A DNA stretch of 64,000 nt from UBA6168 sp041392505 (GTDB lineage Bacteria; Bacteroidota; Bacteroidia; Chitinophagales; Saprospiraceae), in assembly GCA_041392505.1 (NCBI GenBank), contig JAWKLX010000022.1, positions 62,001-126,000 on the forward strand, read 5' to 3'. A program made the translations under genes and the position numbers. How positions within the stretch are numbered: position 1 is the first letter of the stretch; every line of letters starts with the position of its first letter. The notes below the pieces were generated by a model that was not told where the DNA came from, ran no database searches, and saw only the letters and a program-made list of their open reading frames with translations. This document shows positions 10,101-18,541 of this stretch, one piece after another.

Positions 10101-11303
10101 GCTTTCAAATTCACCCAGAAATACGGGATGGTCAGCCTGCGGGTAAAAGAAGAAAAAGATACCGTCGACATTTTTATTGAAGACAATGGAAAGGGGATCC
10201 CCCCCGAAGAGCGCCAGTATGTTTTTGACCGTTTTTTTAAATCCAACAATAGCGACAACTCCCTCAGCACTGGGATAGGTCTTTCTCTGACCAAACAGTT
10301 GGTGGAACTGCACCATGGAGCCATCACCTTCACCAGTGAAATGGATAAAGGAACCTGTTTCTTGGTGTCGTTGAAAAAAGGGGACGCTCACCTGGAGCAA
10401 GACCAGATTATTAAACTGGCCATGCCGTTTGAATACAGTCCCGAGTCGCTCATTTCCATGAATGAATTTCGGGAAAAAGGATTGGCATCAACGGGCGTTG
10501 CCACCAAAGAACAGGAAAAGCCAAGGGTGCTGGTGGTAGAAGACAATGATGAACTTCGGGCTTTTATAACTGGCTTCCTCGAACCAAAATATGAGATAAT
10601 TGAAGCCAGCAATGGCATAGAGGGCTTAAAGAAGGCAATTGATCACATGCCGGACATTCTCATTACCGATGTAACGATGCCCGGCATGGATGGATTTGAA
10701 CTGACCAAACAACTGAAAGAGGGCAAATTGACCAGCCATATTTTGGTCATTATGTTGACGGTAAAATCCTCTGACGAAAGCAAGGAGGAGGGGTTGCGCC
10801 TTGGGGTCAACCACTACCTGACCAAGCCCTTTAATCCCGCCCATTTGGAAATGTTGATCCAGAACATGCTCCGTTCACGTCAGCAGTACAAAAGCCAATT
10901 GATGAACCGACAGGCGGTAAAATTGGCACCAAAGGAAGAGGAGCCGATACCTTATTCCGAATTGGATGAACAATTTCTGAACAGTTTGATCCAGGCGATT
11001 GAAGCGAATATGAAAGACCCTGATTTTAAGATTGACGACTTGTGCCGGAAAATGGGGTTCAGCAAAAGCCAATTGTACCGAAAACTGAAATCGTTGGTGG
11101 GGCAGTCGGCCAATGAGTTTATCCGGAGTATCCGGCTAAAAAAAGCGGCACAGCTGCTCCGGCAGCGCCGCAACTTGAAAGTTTCGGAAATAACTTATAT
11201 GGTCGGCTTCAACGACCTGCACTATTTTAGGGATTGTTTCAAAAAGCAATATGGGATGTCACCGACTTCTTATTTGCGGCATATTGATAAGGATCGGGTT
11301 TAG
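7110..11303 (+). CDS. Hybrid two-component system protein (propeller sensor, kinase, receiver, AraC regulator)
   Basis: The product has 1397 residues. A signal peptide ends near ALAQ (residue 36). About fourteen two-component-regulator propeller repeats follow (IWIGTxGGG-type, residues 45-700), then a Y_Y_Y domain (about 745-815) and one membrane helix (about 822-845). The kinase has His in NISHEFKTPLT (about residue 880), NLLSNAFKFT, DNGKGIP and STGIGLSLTKQL. The receiver starts at about 1137 (VLVVEDNDE) with its phospho-Asp in LITDVTMPG and Lys in LTKPF. An AraC-type helix-turn-helix pair lies at about 1295-1390. Sensing, phosphotransfer and DNA binding are therefore in one protein, the HTCS design of Bacteroidota that binds an oligosaccharide or related ligand in the periplasm and activates a neighbouring SusCD locus. 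The SusC gene begins 509 bases downstream. A second start at 7140 is possible; both leave the signal peptide. Confidence 0.95.
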   Translation: MKYIAPKIWTMSRIYTKGYGVFVLCWSLLIGSQALAQGGDIVFQKVNDGLSQNTVAAIVQDELGFIWFGTRYGLNSFDGVEFINYRNAKDDKTSIKNEAIESLLYDGRGKIWIGTYGGGINLFDIYTKEFSKPDEKLKGAGQYIMEIYQDANGKIWIGSFNSGLSYYDPDSNEFYNFLADDPTHSLLPYETIPAIGEDSQGNLWVGTGGNGLKLVRKGSGKPGSAGFLQPESYLEDKYIRCLHKGKSGRLWVGANDGIREMTVHRNEFVFSFEPYQKDEKYQALANSTVLSVLETNNKVWIGTENKGLYLLNLSDQTLKLYKKNDKSLNVESNLNGNSIWALFEDRDGTVWISSYLRGLNKVDPSIQRFKTVKQAVVQEKTIQLDLISSFAEDDSGNLWIGSDGSGLFHFDQKNGRFLQHFDLSTMGNLLSNEVVSLLYDRQGNLWVGTWEGGLNILYKGQKEFVQLLSTPQSTNNICGKNIHALYQDSKDRIWIAAFSNGLDCYDPVTGIFTHFKKGPNQNDLLSNNIRAIAEDEQGNIWLGMEANGVQLITLDDNLKITASKNLLTKKQDQIHHGSRINSIYLDDLGQVWLSTSGEGLYQYLPDRDSVLQYTMVDGLPSDMVYAAGKDDIGNLWGSTNRGLFCMNLSDKSVKTFTTGDGLQSNEFYKKSFYKSKSGELFFGGINGFNQFDAKNVLGDKNNKPPAIYITGIITSNEEETASGSNQLKGIFNGKELALKHWQNDLTFQFAATNYIQAEKNSYRFKLENYDKDWRENGSGRVAYYTNIPSGNYRFQVLASNNDGVWNEEGATFSIHIANPWYATPVAYLLYGLLVVGALVWARNNIIARERLKSQLEMEHVELMKIQELGKMKSQFFANISHEFKTPLTLIMTPIRALMDVNPLSPNSKHYQIILNNSERLLKLVNQIMDLSKLESGNIKLKATEQDLVVFLKEITMNFSGYADQHHMDYELVFPNKKIPLYFDKEKMEKVFVNLLSNAFKFTQKYGMVSLRVKEEKDTVDIFIEDNGKGIPPEERQYVFDRFFKSNNSDNSLSTGIGLSLTKQLVELHHGAITFTSEMDKGTCFLVSLKKGDAHLEQDQIIKLAMPFEYSPESLISMNEFREKGLASTGVATKEQEKPRVLVVEDNDELRAFITGFLEPKYEIIEASNGIEGLKKAIDHMPDILITDVTMPGMDGFELTKQLKEGKLTSHILVIMLTVKSSDESKEEGLRLGVNHYLTKPFNPAHLEMLIQNMLRSRQQYKSQLMNRQAVKLAPKEEEPIPYSELDEQFLNSLIQAIEANMKDPDFKIDDLCRKMGFSKSQLYRKLKSLVGQSANEFIRSIRLKKAAQLLRQRRNLKVSEITYMVGFNDLHYFRDCFKKQYGMSPTSYLRHIDKDRV

Positions 11304-11812
11304 GGGACAAAGAATCCAAATCTAAATAGGGGTGAAACATTTGCCACCGTGTTTTGAAAGATTTACCACCCCTTATGGATGGAAGTAGCTTATACATTTG
11401 CTCCGCGATGCCTTGTTGTTGACAACACTTGATGAATGGATAGATTAATGTAGCCAGCAATCCTCAATAAAAGTTGAAATGTCAACATCAAAATGACCCC
11501 AGTGCTTTAAGGCATTTATCCCTTACTTAAATACGCCAAATTTTTATTGAAAAGTTATTACGTGCAGCTAATGCTTGTTGTTAGTTACGTACCAAGAGGT
11601 TTAGTTTCATACATATCATATTGGAGAAGGGGCTTTGCTCCTTCCCCTTCTTTTTTGAAACCCTCTGTAGTAAACAAAGCAACCTTTAATGGCCTACGAT
11701 ATTATCCCCCGGCCAGCTCATGTAAGACATTGAATTTTAGCATTTACTCTCTGGCAACGCAGTGAAACCACTGATTGTCAATTATTTTAATAATTTTTAA
11801 AAATACTAATGC
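11304..11812. promoter_or_regulatory. SusC leader region with internal hairpin-T tract
   Basis: This 509-base spacer between the HTCS gene and susC has no convincing gene. AGAAGGGG (11625-11632) pairs with CCCCTTCT (11644-11651) and runs into a T tract to 11656, a possible terminator or attenuator about 155 bases before susC. Regulator binding sites are expected here from the position, but I cannot point to a specific operator. Confidence 0.5.
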
Positions 11813-14800
11813 ATGAAACGAAAAGTTCTAACTTTTAGAGTTACGTCAATTTTCGTTCTGTCCCTGTTCCTGGGTACGGGTTTGTTTGCTCAAAGAACAA
11901 TAACCGGTACCGTTTCGGATGATGCTGGACCTTTGATTGGGGCCACCGTTATCATTCAAGGTACTGGATCAGGTACGGTGACTGATATTGACGGTTCATT
12001 TTCCCTCCAAGCCAATACGGGCGACGTTTTAGAAATTTCCTACACGGGGTACTCTGGGCAGGCTATTACAGTTGGGGTTGAAAACAACATAGTAGTTGTG
12101 CTGGAGTCAGGGGTTTCGATCCAAGAAGTGGTCGTAACGGGTTATTCTGTGGATACCCGAAGGAGCACTCCGGGGTCAGTCTCAACCGTAAACGCCAAAG
12201 ATTTGACGGTTTCTCCTTCCGGCAACGTTGAGCAGCAATTGCAGGGACGTGTCGCTGGGGTAACGGTCATCACTAATGGTCAGCCAGGTACTACCAGTCA
12301 GGTAAGGATACGCGGTTTTGGTGCCTTAGGTGGCAATGCTCCACTTTATGTAGTGGATGGTGTCCCTGTAAACTCTACTGATTTCCTTTCTCCAGACGAC
12401 ATCGAAACGACTACAGTTTTGAAAGATGCAACTGCTGCATCTATCTATGGTGCCCGTGCTGCTGGTGGGGTTATCGTTTATACCACCAAAAAAGGGGAGA
12501 GGGGAAAACAGCCTCTGAAAGTGACTTACGATGGTATGGTTGGGGTCACGACTCCTGGCAATGCCCCCCCAATTCTGAACCCACAAGAACAGGCAGAATG
12601 GACTTGGGCCGCTATCAGAAATGGTGCTATCCAAAATGGTGAAGACCCTGAATACAATCACCCTCAGTATGGTTCAGGCAGTACGCCTGTGCTTCCCGAT
12701 TACATCAAAGTTGGTGATGTAGATGGTTTTATTGGTTCGGTCAACCTTCAAGATGAAGCTACTAGGTATAATGCAGACCCATTTGCAGGCCCTATTTACC
12801 AAGTGGTAAGAGCCAACAAGGAAGGTACAGACTGGTACGATGCCATTACCCGTAACGCATTGCTCAACCGCCACAATTTAGGCTTCTCTGGTGGCAATGA
12901 AAAAAGCCGCTTTTATGCAGGTCTTGGAATGCAGGAGCAAGAAGGTATCCTGAACCACCAGCGGTTCTCCCGTTATACTTTCCGTATCAACTCTGAATAT
13001 GACATCCTACCAACTTTACGTTTCGGAGAAAACATTCAAGGTACCTACCGTGCTTTGTCTGGTGCATTCTTAGGTAGCGATGGAGGTAGCGGTTCGTCTG
13101 ATGATGAGAACGTGATCTTGGATGCTTCCCGGATGTCACCGATCATTCCATTGGAAGATGAATTTGGCAATTACGCTGGTACACGTGCCAACGGGTTCAA
13201 CAACCCGGACAACCCAGTGGCCAGATTGGATGGTGCCAAGAATGACCGTGCTTTTGCCGCTGAAACTTTTGGAAATATTTACTTGGAGTTCGAACCGATA
13301 GAGGGGCTTACTTTCCGTACCAGCTACGGTGGCCGCTATCAAAACTTCAACTTCCGTAATTACACTAGGAGAGAGTTCGAAAACCAAGAGAATAACTCTT
13401 CTTTTGGTTTTTCTCAAAGTTCAAACTTCCAAACATCTTGGATTTGGACGAATACTGTCAACTACAACAAAACTTTCGGCATCAATGTCTTAGATGTTTT
13501 GGTTGGTCAGGAGGCTCTGAATGCTGGGACAAACAGAGGCTTGTCAGGTTCTGGTATCGATCCTTTTTCCCGGAGTGTTGATTTCGTTGGCTTATCTACC
13601 CTCAGTTCAACCAACCCACCACAGGGTGGCCATTCAGATGGGGTAAACTTTGCCTCTTACTTTGGAAGGGTGAATTACACGTACAATGACAGGTATATTA
13701 TTTCTGCAGTAGTCAGAAGGGACGGTTCTTCCCGCTTTGGTGCGGATAACCGCTACGGTGTTTTCCCAGCATTCTCCGCTGCATGGCGTATTTCTTCAGA
13801 GGATTTCATGAGTGGTGTTGAGTTCATCGACGATTTGAAAATACGTGGTGGTTATGGTATCATGGGTAACTCCAATAACGTCGACCCGAACAACCAGTTC
13901 AGTCTGTATGGCACCAGCATCGGTGCATCCAGTTATGACATTACTGGTTCTAATAGCGGTGCTATAGGAGGTTTTTACCGGACAAGGATTGGTAACCCAG
14001 GAGCAAAATGGGAGAAGGCAATTACTTCCAATATCGGAATTGATGCCTTGTTGTTCAATGGCAAATTGGACGTAGGGGTAGAATTTTGGAAAAAAACTAC
14101 TGAGGACTTGTTGTTCCAAGTACCTGTGACCGTGCAGACTGGAGCTTTTGCGAGTGCGCCTTCTGTCAACGTGGGTGAAATGGAAAACAAAGGTATCGAC
14201 CTGAAAATTGTAACTAAAGGTAAGGTCAGCGATCTTGGTTTTGAAGTGACCCTCAATGGAGGTTTCCTTAGCAATAAAATCGTATCACTGTCCCCAGGTG
14301 TAGAAGACTTGCCGAACAACAGTGCTGCTTACCGGGGCATTATCCCAGTCCTTAACCAAATTGGACAGCCACTGTCGGCTTTCTATGGTTATGATGTACA
14401 AGGGATTTTTGCCAATCAAGCAGAAGTCGATGGTGCAGCTGCCCAAGAAGGTGCAGCTCCTGGCCGTTTCCGTTTCCGCGATGTTAACGGCGACAATGTT
14501 ATTGACATTGACGACCGCGTTGTTTTGGGCAATCCAGTACCTGATTTCACAGGTGGTCTGACCCTCTTGTTGAACTACAAAAATTTCGATCTCGAAATTT
14601 ACTCTTTTGCTTCAATAGGCAATGAGATCTACAACGTATCCAAATTGTTCACTGATTTCTACCCACTCTTCCCAGGTGCTGCCATCAGCGCACGGGTGAA
14701 AGATTCTTGGACTTTTGACAACCCATCCGGGGAAATTCCATTGTTCGAAACAGCTTCTAACTTCAGTACCAACACTCAGTCCAATTCTTTCTACGTAGAG

Positions 14801-15043
14801 GATGGGTCTTATTTCAGGTTGCAAAACGTTACCTTTGGCTACAACATCCCATCAAACGTGGTGAAAAGTTGGAATATGTCGAAGCTAAGAGTTTATGCCA
14901 GTGTCAACAATCTCTTGACCATTACTGGATACAGTGGACTTGATCCAAGTGTCGGCGGCGCGGCAGATACCAACTTTGGTGTTGATTTGGGTAACTACCC
15001 TATCACCCGTAGCTGGACTTTTGGCGTTAACGTTGGTTTTTAA
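11813..15043 (+). CDS. susC: SusC-type TonB-dependent outer-membrane transporter
   Basis: The product has 1076 residues. The signal peptide ends near GLFAQ (residue 26). A carboxypeptidase-like regulatory domain follows (RTITGTVSDDAGPLIGATV, residues 28-100) and then a TonB-box-like region before the plug (VVVTGYSVDTRRSTPGSVS). The plug carries RIRGFGALGGNAPLYVVDGV (about residues 163-183) and DATAASIYGARAAGGVI, and the rest is a long beta-barrel ending in an aromatic residue (VNVGF). SusC proteins form the outer-membrane channel for glycans or peptides, lidded by SusD, which is encoded 48 bases downstream. Length and domain order are normal for the family. The substrate cannot be named, because no glycoside hydrolase or protease lies nearby. 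Confidence 0.95.
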   Translation: MKRKVLTFRVTSIFVLSLFLGTGLFAQRTITGTVSDDAGPLIGATVIIQGTGSGTVTDIDGSFSLQANTGDVLEISYTGYSGQAITVGVENNIVVVLESGVSIQEVVVTGYSVDTRRSTPGSVSTVNAKDLTVSPSGNVEQQLQGRVAGVTVITNGQPGTTSQVRIRGFGALGGNAPLYVVDGVPVNSTDFLSPDDIETTTVLKDATAASIYGARAAGGVIVYTTKKGERGKQPLKVTYDGMVGVTTPGNAPPILNPQEQAEWTWAAIRNGAIQNGEDPEYNHPQYGSGSTPVLPDYIKVGDVDGFIGSVNLQDEATRYNADPFAGPIYQVVRANKEGTDWYDAITRNALLNRHNLGFSGGNEKSRFYAGLGMQEQEGILNHQRFSRYTFRINSEYDILPTLRFGENIQGTYRALSGAFLGSDGGSGSSDDENVILDASRMSPIIPLEDEFGNYAGTRANGFNNPDNPVARLDGAKNDRAFAAETFGNIYLEFEPIEGLTFRTSYGGRYQNFNFRNYTRREFENQENNSSFGFSQSSNFQTSWIWTNTVNYNKTFGINVLDVLVGQEALNAGTNRGLSGSGIDPFSRSVDFVGLSTLSSTNPPQGGHSDGVNFASYFGRVNYTYNDRYIISAVVRRDGSSRFGADNRYGVFPAFSAAWRISSEDFMSGVEFIDDLKIRGGYGIMGNSNNVDPNNQFSLYGTSIGASSYDITGSNSGAIGGFYRTRIGNPGAKWEKAITSNIGIDALLFNGKLDVGVEFWKKTTEDLLFQVPVTVQTGAFASAPSVNVGEMENKGIDLKIVTKGKVSDLGFEVTLNGGFLSNKIVSLSPGVEDLPNNSAAYRGIIPVLNQIGQPLSAFYGYDVQGIFANQAEVDGAAAQEGAAPGRFRFRDVNGDNVIDIDDRVVLGNPVPDFTGGLTLLLNYKNFDLEIYSFASIGNEIYNVSKLFTDFYPLFPGAAISARVKDSWTFDNPSGEIPLFETASNFSTNTQSNSFYVEDGSYFRLQNVTFGYNIPSNVVKSWNMSKLRVYASVNNLLTITGYSGLDPSVGGAADTNFGVDLGNYPITRSWTFGVNVGF

Positions 15044-15091
15044 TTAAAGCCTTTTCTTTAACTTTAAATTTTTATTTATAAAAATAGAATT

Positions 15092-16807
15092 ATGCAAAAA
15101 ATAAAAATGCTAATTGCGTCTCTTTTGGCAATGCTGGTTTTGATCCCAGCTTGTAAGGACGAATTTTTGGATGTGGCCCCTACCGGCTCACTCAGTTCGG
15201 TAGAACTTTCGACCCTGCCAGGTCTGGAAGGTTCGCTGATCGCTGCTTATAGCATGTTATTGGGCCGCAGTGGTTTCTATTCTGATGCCTCCAACTGGTT
15301 TTGGGGGAGTGTTCTTGGTGGCGACGCCAATAAAGGAACCAACGCTGGTGACCAATCGCAAGTGAATGAAATCCAGACTTATGCAGCACAGACTACCAAT
15401 GCCTCTGTTGCTGAGAAGTATCGGGCCACTTTTGAGGGTGTTGCCCGAAGCAACGCTACACTTGGCTTGGTAGCTGTAGCGGAAGCGGCAGGAACTGTAT
15501 CAACCAGCGACCTGACAAGGATTGCTGCTGAAGCCCGTTTCCTCCGTGGTCATTATTATTTTGACCTCAAGCGTAACTTCAACAATGTGCCATACGTGGA
15601 CGAAAATTGGGATGAAGTAACGCCAGTTTCCAATAACCAGGATTTGTGGCCATTCATTGAGGCTGATTTCCAGTATGCATTCGATAATTTGCCTGAAACT
15701 CAGGGTGATGCTGGTCGCGCCAACAAATGGGCTGCCGCTGCCTACCTTGGCAAAACTTATTTATACCAAGGTAAATGGGCGCAGGCAAAAACCATGTTTG
15801 ACGATGTGATTACAAAAGGAGTAACCGCCAAAGGTCAGCCTTTCAGTCTCAACGCTAATTATGCAGATGCTTTCCGGTCGACTAACGACAATAGCGCGGA
15901 GTCTGTTTTTGCTGGTCAAGCAGCAGCAGGTACAGGTAGTATTGAAAATGCCAACCCTGCTATGGTGTTGAATTTTCCAAACGGTACTACTGGCCCAGGT
16001 TGCTGTGGATTTTTCCAGCCAAGTATTGAATTAGGAAACTCTTTCCGTACCAACGCGAATGGTTTGCCTTTGCTTGATGGTTCTTACAACAGCGCTGCTA
16101 ATGCGGTTGCAAACGACCAAGGCATCAATACCAGTGCAGCCTTTACTCCAGACGCTGGCAACTTGGATCCAAGGATCGATCATTCTATCGGCAGGAGGGG
16201 TATCCCTTATCTTGATTGGGGCGTGCACCCAGGAAAAGATTGGATTCGTGACCAGCCTTACGGCGGCCCTTATTCTCCTAAGAAGTTTATCTACTACCTT
16301 GCTGGCAACGGTTCGGAAAATGACCTCAGTAGCTGGACTCCAGGCTATACTGCCGTCAATTACAACATCATCCGTTTCTCAGATGTGTTGTTGATGGCTG
16401 CCGAAGCTGAGATCGAACTGAACAACCTTGATGCAGGACGTATCCTTATCAACCGGGTTCGGGATCGTGCCAAAGCCTCTCCTGTTCTGGATGCTAATGG
16501 TGATCCTGCTGCAAACTATGTGATCGAGCCTTATGCTTCTTTTTCAAATCAAGACCAAGCAAGGACTGCTGTTCGTTTCGAGCGTAAGTTGGAGCTTTCT
16601 GGTGAAGGCCACCGTAAATACGACCTCGTACGCTGGGGTATTGCCGAACCAACACTCAATGCTTATTTAGCTTATGAGCGGCCATTCCTCAACGATCCAT
16701 TCGGAGGTGCTGTCTTTAAGTCTAACAATGACGAATACTTGCCGATCCCACAGAGTGAGATCGATCTACAAGGTGCCGACGTCTTGATCCAAAATCCTGG
16801 ATATTGA
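15092..16807 (+). CDS. susD: SusD/RagB-family nutrient-binding lipoprotein
   Basis: The product has 571 residues. The lipoprotein signal MLIASLLAMLVLIPAC gives an acylated Cys near residue 21, followed by KDEFLDVAPTGS, the usual start of mature SusD. Family marks include EARFLRGHYYFDLKRNF (about residues 150-166), the TPR-like AAAYLGKTYLYQGKWAQAK (about 213-231), RFSDVLLMAAEAEIELN and the C-terminal FERKLELSGEGHRKYDLVRWG. It would act as the surface lid of the SusC barrel. The pair is followed by a terminator at 16833. Confidence 0.95.
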   Translation: MQKIKMLIASLLAMLVLIPACKDEFLDVAPTGSLSSVELSTLPGLEGSLIAAYSMLLGRSGFYSDASNWFWGSVLGGDANKGTNAGDQSQVNEIQTYAAQTTNASVAEKYRATFEGVARSNATLGLVAVAEAAGTVSTSDLTRIAAEARFLRGHYYFDLKRNFNNVPYVDENWDEVTPVSNNQDLWPFIEADFQYAFDNLPETQGDAGRANKWAAAAYLGKTYLYQGKWAQAKTMFDDVITKGVTAKGQPFSLNANYADAFRSTNDNSAESVFAGQAAAGTGSIENANPAMVLNFPNGTTGPGCCGFFQPSIELGNSFRTNANGLPLLDGSYNSAANAVANDQGINTSAAFTPDAGNLDPRIDHSIGRRGIPYLDWGVHPGKDWIRDQPYGGPYSPKKFIYYLAGNGSENDLSSWTPGYTAVNYNIIRFSDVLLMAAEAEIELNNLDAGRILINRVRDRAKASPVLDANGDPAANYVIEPYASFSNQDQARTAVRFERKLELSGEGHRKYDLVRWGIAEPTLNAYLAYERPFLNDPFGGAVFKSNNDEYLPIPQSEIDLQGADVLIQNPGY

Positions 16808-16832
16808 TCAAGGTGTTTAAATATTGATGTAA

Positions 16833-16871
16833 GACAAAAGGCAAGAAATTTATTTCTTGTCTTTTGTTTTT
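16833..16871 (+). terminator. Rho-independent terminator after susD
   Basis: ACAAAAGGCAAGAAA pairs with TTTCTTGTCTTTTGT (one G-T pair) around a short AT loop and runs into T-rich sequence. It separates susCD from the FG-GAP genes, which may nevertheless be partly co-transcribed. Confidence 0.8.
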
Positions 16872-16900
16872 ATGGCCTGTCCGTAAAGTATTTTTACAGA

Positions 16901-18415
16901 GTGAAAAATAGATGTTGGTATAGCATTGTGATCGTACTTGTCTTGTCTTCCTGTACTAATTTACCCGAAGAGGAGGTGGCTGCTGAAACCCATTATCGCA
17001 ATTATTGTGGGAGTTGCCACCAGTTGCCCGATCCCGCTAATATCCCTAAAGCGGTTTGGGAAAAACACGTTTTGCCGGAAATGGCAGCGAGGTTGGGGTA
17101 CAAATACAACGGGTATGATCATTTGGCCAACAACTCCATGGAAGAGAACCTCTATATTCGATTGAGTAAGACTTACCCTGAAAAGCCGATTATTGACAGT
17201 GCGACTTGGCAACAAATTCATGATTTTGTGCTGTCTAATGCCCCCGATTCAATACCTTATGAAACAACACGGGAAAAGCGGAATGCGGATTTAACTCAAT
17301 TTAAAGCTATTCCCGTTTCTTTTACCGCCAATAACCGGGTGAGCGTCACCAATTTGCAATTTGAACCAACGACCCATCAGTTCATCGTTGGTGACGTTTA
17401 TGGTGCGATCCACCAATGGCCAAATCCAGCCCCAGAAATACCTAAATTTCATTCCCCGAACATCTCCTTCCTCGAAGAAAAGGATGGCAATTATGTCACG
17501 GAAATAGGCTACATGAACCCAAGTGAGAAGCCGCTTGGGGCAGTTTACAGAATACAAAATGAGGTGATAGATACGCTTGCCCGCAAATTGCATCGGCCCG
17601 TATTTACGGAAATAACCGACCTTAATGATGATGACCAAAATGAAATATTGATTTGTGAATTTGGAAATTTGCAGGGAGAGCTTTCGATGCTGGTGCAAAA
17701 CGATGCCCAAATGGAAAAAAGAACTTTGCTCCCCGTGCCCGGCACTATAAAAGTGGAGATTGCAGATATGGACAACGATGGAAAAAAAGATATTGTGGTA
17801 CTGGCGGCTCAAGGTAACGAAGGTGTTTATATCCTTTTCCAAAAGGATGATTTGCAGTTTGATTTAAAACAGGTGCTCAAACTGCCACCGGTTTATGGTT
17901 CCAGTTGGTTTGAATTAATTGATTATAATAATGATCAATACTTGGATATTGTATTGGCTAATGGAGACAATGCCGATCATTCTATTTTCCTAAAACCCTA
18001 TCATGGCGTACGTTTGTTTCTCAATAATAGCGACAATAGTTTTACCGAAAAATGGTTTTATCCAATCTATGGCGCCACCCGAGTTTTAAGTGCGGATTAT
18101 GATTTGGACGGGGATTTGGATTTTGTGGTGATGTCTTTCTTTCCGGACTTCGATAACACGCTAACAGAAGGGTTTGTCTTTTTGGAAAATAAAGACCCCG
18201 CTCAATACCTTTTTAAATCTTATACTTTTCAAGAAGCAACATCAGGGCGATGGATGGTTATGGACCAGGGGGATTTTGATCAAGATGGAGACATAGATAT
18301 AGCGCTGGGGTCATTTTTGTTGCCGATCGATAGAAAGAAATATAAAAACCTCATTGACCATTGGAGGAATGAAACAGTTGATGTCATGATTTTGGAAAAT
18401 AATGCCATTCATTAA
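16901..18415 (+). CDS. FG-GAP/VCBS repeat lipoprotein with N-terminal cytochrome c motif
   Basis: The product has 504 residues from a GTG start. The signal YSIVIVLVLSSC is a lipobox (Cys near residue 18). A single CGSCH haem-binding motif lies at about residues 36-40 in a short cytochrome-c-like segment (YCGSCHQLPDPANIPK). The remainder is a beta-propeller of FG-GAP/VCBS units with Ca-binding-like loops: DLNDDDQNE, DMDNDGKKD, DYNNDQYLD, DYDLDGDLD and DFDQDGDID. Such proteins sit outside the cell or in the periplasm. The gene lies between susCD and a larger FG-GAP protein, so a role in handling the same nutrient is likely but not shown. The haem motif on a propeller suggests electron transfer or oxidation of the substrate, which is inference only. 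Confidence 0.85.
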   Translation: MKNRCWYSIVIVLVLSSCTNLPEEEVAAETHYRNYCGSCHQLPDPANIPKAVWEKHVLPEMAARLGYKYNGYDHLANNSMEENLYIRLSKTYPEKPIIDSATWQQIHDFVLSNAPDSIPYETTREKRNADLTQFKAIPVSFTANNRVSVTNLQFEPTTHQFIVGDVYGAIHQWPNPAPEIPKFHSPNISFLEEKDGNYVTEIGYMNPSEKPLGAVYRIQNEVIDTLARKLHRPVFTEITDLNDDDQNEILICEFGNLQGELSMLVQNDAQMEKRTLLPVPGTIKVEIADMDNDGKKDIVVLAAQGNEGVYILFQKDDLQFDLKQVLKLPPVYGSSWFELIDYNNDQYLDIVLANGDNADHSIFLKPYHGVRLFLNNSDNSFTEKWFYPIYGATRVLSADYDLDGDLDFVVMSFFPDFDNTLTEGFVFLENKDPAQYLFKSYTFQEATSGRWMVMDQGDFDQDGDIDIALGSFLLPIDRKKYKNLIDHWRNETVDVMILENNAIH

Positions 18416-18496
18416 ATTGTTTCCCTGAATACTGACCGTCAATATTTCCTTTTTGACTGATTTAAAAATTGATTTTAAATTGAACTTGAAACTTTA

Positions 18497-18527
18497 ATAT
18501 TTTGCAATAATTTTTGTTGCAAAATAT
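18497..18527. promoter_or_regulatory. Perfect 11-base inverted repeat just upstream of the FG-GAP/ASPIC gene
   Basis: ATATTTTGCAA and TTGCAAAATAT form a perfect inverted repeat with a 9-base spacer, 14 bases before the ATG at 18542. It could be an operator or a 5'-UTR hairpin; there is no T tract after it. Confidence 0.5.
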
Positions 18528-18541
18528 TCAATTACATACTG

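Noticed and set aside
11547..11765. 72-residue open frame in the susC leader
   Set aside because: Runs through the hairpin-T tract region and shows no protein-like features.
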